Source of the DNA: JBHGYD01 sp041920415
GTDB lineage: Bacteria > Bacillota > Bacilli > Bacillales > Anoxybacillaceae
Length of the DNA stretch: 64,000 nt
Assembly (NCBI GenBank): GCA_041920415.1
Contig: JBHGYD010000053.1
Coordinates: forward strand, 1-64,000
Direction: 5' to 3'
This document shows, in pieces, positions 59,731 to 64,000 of the stretch. The notes beneath the pieces are model-generated. The model searched no databases. It was given only the letters and a program-made list of their open reading frames with translations, and had not been told where the DNA came from. Position 1 is the first letter of the stretch. Every line of letters starts with the position of its first letter. Made by a program: the position numbers and the translations under genes.

Positions 59731-61221
59731 TCAAGCTTCTATCTCATGTTTTTGTTTTAACAAATGTTTCAAAGTTTTTCCTACAGCATTACGTGGGAGC
59801 CGCTCGACAAATTCTACTTCTTTCACGCATTTATATCCAGCCAAAACGTTTTTGCATGTTTGTATCACATCTTCTTTCGTCAAATCTGCACCTTTTTCTT
59901 TGACAATAAACGCTTTTGGGATTTCTCCCCATTGTGGATCAGGAAGACCAACTACCGCCACTTCCACTACCCCAGGAATTGTATTAATGACCGCTTCGAG
60001 CTCAGCTGAATAAATATTTTCTCCTCCACTAATAATCATGTCTTTTAAACGGTCAATAACATAGAGATAACCATCTTCATCCATTTTCCCTAGATCACCT
60101 GAATGATACCAGCCGTTTTTCAAGACATTTTTCGTAGCATCAGGATTGTTCCAATACCCTTTAAACACCTGCGGACCAAAACAAACAATTTCTCCAACTT
60201 CACCTGTCGGCAATTCTTGGCCGCTTTTTGGATCAACGATTTTTATTTTTCCTCCAAAAACAGCCTTTCCCATTGAGTGGAACTTATGTTCATCCATCTC
60301 TTTCCGCCAAAATGATACAGCTCCTGTATATTCAGTAATGCCATATACTTGTTGAATTTGTATACCTAAGTCTTCATATGCTTTAATTAAATTTGGTGAA
60401 ACAGCTGATGCTCCGCATGTTATATTTCTCAAAGATGAAATATGATATTGATTTTGGTTAAAAGAGCTCAACATAAATGTTAACATCGTAGGCACAGACA
60501 TCATCGTAGTAATCTGTTCTCTCTCTATGATTTCCCATACCTTTTGAGGATGAAATTCTTCCATCAAAATGGTCGTAGCTCCTACATGTATATTAGCCAT
60601 TATCGGCATAAAACCACCAATATGGAAAAAAGGTGCGACAGCTAAAAAACGGTCTTGGTACCACCAATCAACCGTTGAAATTAAGCCTACTGATGCGGAA
60701 TACAGATTTCGGTGGGAAATCATCGCCCCCTTCGGTTTTCCTGTCGTTCCAGATGTATACATTAATAAAATTATTTCGTCACCGCCGCTTACCATAACCG
60801 GCTCTTCTGTTGAAAGAGATGCCATATAATAGTCCATTTTATCTGTACTCAAATAATTTTTTAAAGATGTTCTTTCTTTTAATAGTTCGATGATGTTCGA
60901 AAAATGGTCATCATAAATTAACAGGGAAGCAGCACTGTCTTGTAAAATAAACTCCATTTCATTGACAGTTAAGCGCCAATTAATCGGAATCGTAATGACG
61001 CCGATTTTAGCAGCGGCAAAAAACACTGTAATAAATTCCTCGTTATTTTTGCACAGCAGTCCCACTCTTTCTCCTGGTCTTATACCAATGCTTCGCAAAA
61101 AAGCCGCAAACCGATTCACCCGTTCATTCATTTCTGCAAACGTATATCTTTTTCTACCAACAAATCCTTCCTTTTTAGGTGATAAAACACTGCGATGTAG
61201 CAAAAATTCACCAATATTCAT
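59731..61221 (-). CDS. Acyl-CoA synthetase (AMP-forming)
   Basis: 496 residues, ANL superfamily. It has the P-loop LLMYTSGTTGKPKG, adenine motif QVYGITEYTG, the hinge with GWYHSGDLGKMDEDGYLYVI, and the catalytic Lys near the end in PRNAVGKTLKH. It activates a carboxylic acid, probably a medium/long or branched fatty acid, to its CoA thioester. It lies 15 bases after the acyl-CoA dehydrogenase gene, so the two likely act in sequence. GGAGG precedes the ATG. Confidence 0.87.
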   Translation of the reverse strand: MNIGEFLLHRSVLSPKKEGFVGRKRYTFAEMNERVNRFAAFLRSIGIRPGERVGLLCKNNEEFITVFFAAAKIGVITIPINWRLTVNEMEFILQDSAASLLIYDDHFSNIIELLKERTSLKNYLSTDKMDYYMASLSTEEPVMVSGGDEIILLMYTSGTTGKPKGAMISHRNLYSASVGLISTVDWWYQDRFLAVAPFFHIGGFMPIMANIHVGATTILMEEFHPQKVWEIIEREQITTMMSVPTMLTFMLSSFNQNQYHISSLRNITCGASAVSPNLIKAYEDLGIQIQQVYGITEYTGAVSFWRKEMDEHKFHSMGKAVFGGKIKIVDPKSGQELPTGEVGEIVCFGPQVFKGYWNNPDATKNVLKNGWYHSGDLGKMDEDGYLYVIDRLKDMIISGGENIYSAELEAVINTIPGVVEVAVVGLPDPQWGEIPKAFIVKEKGADLTKEDVIQTCKNVLAGYKCVKEVEFVERLPRNAVGKTLKHLLKQKHEIEA

Positions 61222-61236
61222 TTCTTATTTCCTCCC

Positions 61237-62811
61237 TTAAACGGTTACATTTTCGCTTGATACAATAGGTTCGTTTCCAACTTCTTTCAATACCATCCTT
61301 TGATATTCATAGAAAAGTTGTTCACAAAATAATTCCCATTCTTTTGCATTGGCTACCGTTTCTTCTGTGACTTCTCCAAAAATCGGCACAGATAAACAGC
61401 GTTTCAACATTTGCACTAGTTCTTTTACAATCCCATCTTCTGTATTTGACAAAAGATTTCGAACAAAATCTTCAGGGCGATACCATTCTTCTGCTTTTTT
61501 TAAGTCACGGTAAATTTGGGCCAGAAGAACGTTTCGAGGGCCTTCCCATAATTCATTTACGATAGCATCGCGGAATAAGCGAGGAATAGAGGAAAAATCT
61601 TCCATGACTCCATGTCCTCCGAAAATCGAAATAGCCTTTCTCAATGATTCAACCGCTTCCTTGGAAGCACAAATCTTTTGCAATAAAATCAATTCTCTTA
61701 CTTCCAATTGTGAGGATCTGTCTGAATCACGATTTAATTGGTGAAACAAATCGTGGATTTTGAATGCAGTAACTGTCACCCGTTTTGCTGCTTCTTCCAT
61801 TGCTTCAAGTTGTCCCTTTGCTAACGGAAACTCGTCAATCTTTCTTCCAAATACTTCCCGAAACTTAGCATACAGCTTTGTCTCTCTTGCTGTTCGCATT
61901 AAAAAGGCTCCACTGGCTAAACCGATATCTAATCTTGAACGAGTTAACACGATACTTACAGCAATGGCTACACCACGATGTAACGGACCAATTGGATAAG
62001 CGATCGCTCCATCATAATCAATTTCAGCAGTCGGCAATTCGCAAGTGCCCAACTTCCATTTTAAGCGGTTGATAACAAATCCGTTTCGTTTTTCTCGCTC
62101 TTTATCATCAGGTAACCATGAAGGAACAATAAAAACGCCAATTTGGTTTGTACCTTCTACTCTTGCAGTCACAACCGCATAATCGGCGTGAACAGCAGAA
62201 CAGAAAAATTTATTGCCGTAAAGTCTGTAAACTTTCCCATCCGGCACAGCTTTTAACACATTCGCTGGAATATTTGAACCGCCTTGAATTTCCGACATAT
62301 ACTGTGCGCCGATTCCAAAATCGCCATCTATTCCTTCCTTACAGTGAAGAAGAATTTGCTGTAGTTCTCTATTTAATTCATCTTGAAAATGCTCCAACAA
62401 AGCAACTAAACCATCTGTGCAGGCAAGCGGGCACATAATTCCCGATTCCCCATTTTGATGAAGAAGGTAACGTTTAAACATTTGTTCTTTTGGAGAGGTT
62501 TTGCTGGAAAATAGTCTTTCTTGAAATACTTCTTTTTCAAGTATTAACATCTCGTTGGGGCGAATAATTCGATCTATACGCTCATTGTAGGCATTAAAGT
62601 GTTGAACATGAGGACGAACTTCGATGCGGGCAATTTGTTCTGATAGTTTTCTGTATCGAAAAGAAGTCTTTTTTGAAAACGAAGATAGCGAATCATGCAT
62701 CTCCTTCCAATCATCCTTAAAAAAATGTTTCACCACTTTTTGTAAAAAAGGATTGTCTGCATAATCATCATAGCTGTCACGTTTTTCTAAAAACTCTCGA
62801 AAGCTATACAT
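61237..62811 (-). CDS. AidB-like acyl-CoA dehydrogenase
   Basis: About 524 residues, longer than usual acyl-CoA dehydrogenases (about 380), as in the AidB group. It has FAD-contact segment GAQYMSEIQGGSNIP and RLYGNKFFCSAVHADYAVV, then the C-terminal SIFGGHGVMEDFSSIPRLFRDA with the likely catalytic acid in NELWEGPRNVL. It is either an acyl-CoA oxidation enzyme or an alkylation-response flavoprotein; the paired ligase favours acyl-CoA metabolism. Start ATG 62811 has GAGGGG upstream. A perfect 11-bp palindrome lies about 95 bases before the start. Confidence 0.8.
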   Translation of the reverse strand: MYSFREFLEKRDSYDDYADNPFLQKVVKHFFKDDWKEMHDSLSSFSKKTSFRYRKLSEQIARIEVRPHVQHFNAYNERIDRIIRPNEMLILEKEVFQERLFSSKTSPKEQMFKRYLLHQNGESGIMCPLACTDGLVALLEHFQDELNRELQQILLHCKEGIDGDFGIGAQYMSEIQGGSNIPANVLKAVPDGKVYRLYGNKFFCSAVHADYAVVTARVEGTNQIGVFIVPSWLPDDKEREKRNGFVINRLKWKLGTCELPTAEIDYDGAIAYPIGPLHRGVAIAVSIVLTRSRLDIGLASGAFLMRTARETKLYAKFREVFGRKIDEFPLAKGQLEAMEEAAKRVTVTAFKIHDLFHQLNRDSDRSSQLEVRELILLQKICASKEAVESLRKAISIFGGHGVMEDFSSIPRLFRDAIVNELWEGPRNVLLAQIYRDLKKAEEWYRPEDFVRNLLSNTEDGIVKELVQMLKRCLSVPIFGEVTEETVANAKEWELFCEQLFYEYQRMVLKEVGNEPIVSSENVTV

Positions 62812-62903
62812 ACTATTTCTTGTCCCCTCTCGACACAAAATTCTAAAATGTATAACAATCATAATTTTACAAAAAATAACCTTCTTTAGTCAACAAAGTT
62901 TAA

Positions 62904-62926
62904 ATATGTAAACATTGTTTACATAT
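62904..62926. promoter_or_regulatory. Perfect palindrome, probable operator of the acyl-CoA genes
   Basis: ATATGTAAACA - T - TGTTTACATAT, 11-bp arms with a single central base. The site is within the promoter region of the acyl-CoA dehydrogenase/ligase pair and has the size of a TetR-family operator; the TetR gene downstream of the operon is the nearest candidate. Confidence 0.65.
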
Positions 62927-63005
62927 TATTGCTTGAGAGGATTAAATGAAATCCGGCTCTTCTATCCCCATTTTCATAAACGAAAAGGTTTTTATGGGTT
63001 AAAAC

Positions 63006-63045
63006 AAAAAAGGAAGCCTAAACGTAAATTTTAGGTTTCCTTTTT
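63006..63045. terminator. Strong symmetric terminator hairpin
   Basis: AAAAAGGAA-G-CCTAAA pairs with TTTAGG-T-TTCCTTTTT around a short loop. No gene on either side obviously needs it. Confidence 0.65.
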
Positions 63046-63272
63046 ATCAGTGAATTTGATTCACCCCAACATAACGGTTTGATTTTCATTTCACTTTCAT
63101 TCCCACATTTTTTCAAAAATCGAACTCATGAAGACAGACATCGATGGCAACCGATCATTCGGCAGAATTATTTAAACAAAGACGGTATTGTACTGCTCTT
63201 GTTATTGTTTGTGTGAAAACAGACGCTTGACCTTAGTCCCTCCTTTATCTTACCGAACAACAAATAAAAAGA

Positions 63273-63539
63273 ATGTTGAAACTTGTCGGAAAAAAGATTA
63301 AAAGATTCATAAAAAGGAAATGGAATTATTTATCAATGATGTGCAAAAATATAATAAAAGCAGGAGGTGAGAAAAAGGGGTGGGGCATATTCATTGCCGG
63401 ACTGCTTCTCCTAGGGTTCTTGATTGATCTTATCGCTAAAAAAGAAATATTCAAATCGATTCTGAACAAGGAGCAAAAAATGCTTCAGATTCTGAAAGAA
63501 TTTACATCGAAACTTACATGCACATCACAAACATTCTGA
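63273..63539 (+). CDS. Hypothetical membrane-anchored small protein
   Basis: 88 residues at most. It has a basic N-terminal part, a hydrophobic helix (about 37-54, WGIFIAGLLLLGFLIDLI) and a helical tail. No family recognised. No ribosome site precedes ATG 63273, and a GGAGG lies inside the frame near 63363, so the true start may be internal or the frame may be chance. Support is weak. Confidence 0.35.
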   Translation: MLKLVGKKIKRFIKRKWNYLSMMCKNIIKAGGEKKGWGIFIAGLLLLGFLIDLIAKKEIFKSILNKEQKMLQILKEFTSKLTCTSQTF

Positions 63540-63671
63540 CACCAATTTTTTATAATCCTTTTTCTGTCTGAGCGTAACAGACACCTTATGAACGAAATAA
63601 TAAATGTTTTTTCAGGGTATGTACAGGTACCTGACCCTAAATAATCTTCTAACAAAGATAGGAGTGGGACA

Positions 63672-64000
63672 ATGAAAACAGCTGCTGTATTCGGAGCTAC
63701 CGGTGGAATGGGGAATGCCCTTGTGGAAGCTCTTGTGAAAAGAGGGATTTCCGTCATTGCTTTTGCACGCTCAGAACACGTCTTATTAGAAAAACAAAAA
63801 AGATGGGGAGCTTTAGCCATCCCGATGATCGGCGATGCAATGAATCCGGAAGATGTTAGGAAAGCCGTCACAAAAGCTGATCTTGTCTTCCATGCCATAA
63901 ACATACCTTATCAGCATTGGGATCCTAACCTCACGATAATCCTCTCTAATATTCTGGAAGCATGTCGGTTTGAGAATAAACCTTTCATCTATGTTGACAA
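63672..64000 (+). CDS. NAD(P)-binding epimerase/NmrA-like protein (partial, runs off the edge)
   Basis: The first 109 residues are present. The Rossmann fold starts VFGATGGMGNALVEALVKRG, then a basic residue after the second strand (FARSEH) and GDAMNPEDVRKAV and DLVFHAINIPY. This is the layout of atypical or extended SDRs (NAD-dependent epimerase/dehydratase or NmrA type). TAGGAG precedes the ATG. The C-terminal half with the catalytic or substrate region is outside the window, so function is open. Confidence 0.8.
   Translation, partial: MKTAAVFGATGGMGNALVEALVKRGISVIAFARSEHVLLEKQKRWGALAIPMIGDAMNPEDVRKAVTKADLVFHAINIPYQHWDPNLTIILSNILEACRFENKPFIYVD

Larger units (their letters stand above)
62812..63272. 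other. Intergenic region with operator and terminator
   Basis: 461 bp. It contains the palindrome at 62904-62926, a strong hairpin at 63006-63045 and an AT-rich remainder. No ORF with a ribosome site was found. Confidence 0.45.

Noticed and set aside
1..64000. tRNA, rRNA, CRISPR arrays, prophage or conjugation genes
   Set aside because: I looked along both strands and saw no convincing instance; a tRNAscan or Infernal run would be the decisive test.

Overview
The window reads as chromosome of a spore-forming, probably thermophilic Bacillaceae (Parageobacillus/Geobacillus-like). The grounds are strong AGGAGG-type ribosome sites, moderate GC, spore-coat genes of the cotS/cotSA type, the ansR-ansAB and glnK-glnL arrangements known from Bacillus, a dihydropyrimidinase whose metal ligands fall at the residue numbers of the B. 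stearothermophilus D-hydantoinase (H58, H60, K150, H183, H239, D315), and several decayed TnpB (IS200/IS605-type) relics. The organism assignment is inference. No rRNA, tRNA, CRISPR array or phage module was seen.

Layout. 1-6 kb: end of an unknown gene, a TnpB relic, an ArsR repressor with an SDR oxidoreductase, an EamA exporter divergent from a MocR regulator, and a YwcJ-type formate/nitrite channel behind a Rex-like box. 6-12.4 kb: small basic protein, a solitary cobyric acid synthase, cotS-cotSA with a frameshifted tail, and a His-rich YmaF protein. 12.7-18 kb: glutamine ABC transporter glnQHMP followed by the GlnK/GlnL two-component system. 18-25 kb: EamA exporter, CE4 deacetylase and ansAB with divergent ansR. 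25.7-31.3 kb: a sigma-54 unit made of an aldehyde dehydrogenase, an AttM-like lactonase and an iron alcohol dehydrogenase, divergent from its PAS/AAA+ activator. It matches the enzyme set of Agrobacterium blcABC (gamma-butyrolactone to succinate) but has a different type of regulator. 31.4-34 kb: DJ-1/PfpI protein, a HEPN relic, sirtuin and fructosamine-kinase-like protein.

34-49 kb on the minus strand is a complete reductive pyrimidine degradation cluster. It holds a YdcZ transporter, beta-ureidopropionase, PreT, PreA, dihydropyrimidinase, an NCS1 permease, two small proteins, a PucR regulator, malonate-semialdehyde dehydrogenase and an omega-aminotransferase. A TnpB-family pseudogene sits between preA and the dihydropyrimidinase gene.

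49.6-63 kb: HemAT-type oxygen sensor; glpF-glpK with an antitermination-type leader; dhaK-dhaL-dhaM-HPr behind a -24/-12 promoter; a DhaR-like activator whose N-terminus is itself an HPr-like domain; then a TetR regulator, an acyl-CoA ligase and an AidB-like acyl-CoA dehydrogenase. The window ends inside an NAD-binding epimerase-like gene.

Most interesting signals: (i) a ~200 bp highly structured repeat in two copies, one directly after the TnpB pseudogene and one an orphan; both end immediately upstream of a start codon with the Shine-Dalgarno sequence inside a 16-bp terminal stem; (ii) the sigma-54 lactone operon with three GGTGA-N6-TCACC-type sites; (iii) the HPr-PAS-AAA+-HTH regulator of dihydroxyacetone kinase; (iv) a three-copy dispersed terminator-like repeat; (v) an A7-tract frameshift in cotSA that cuts off a SHOCT-like coiled tail.
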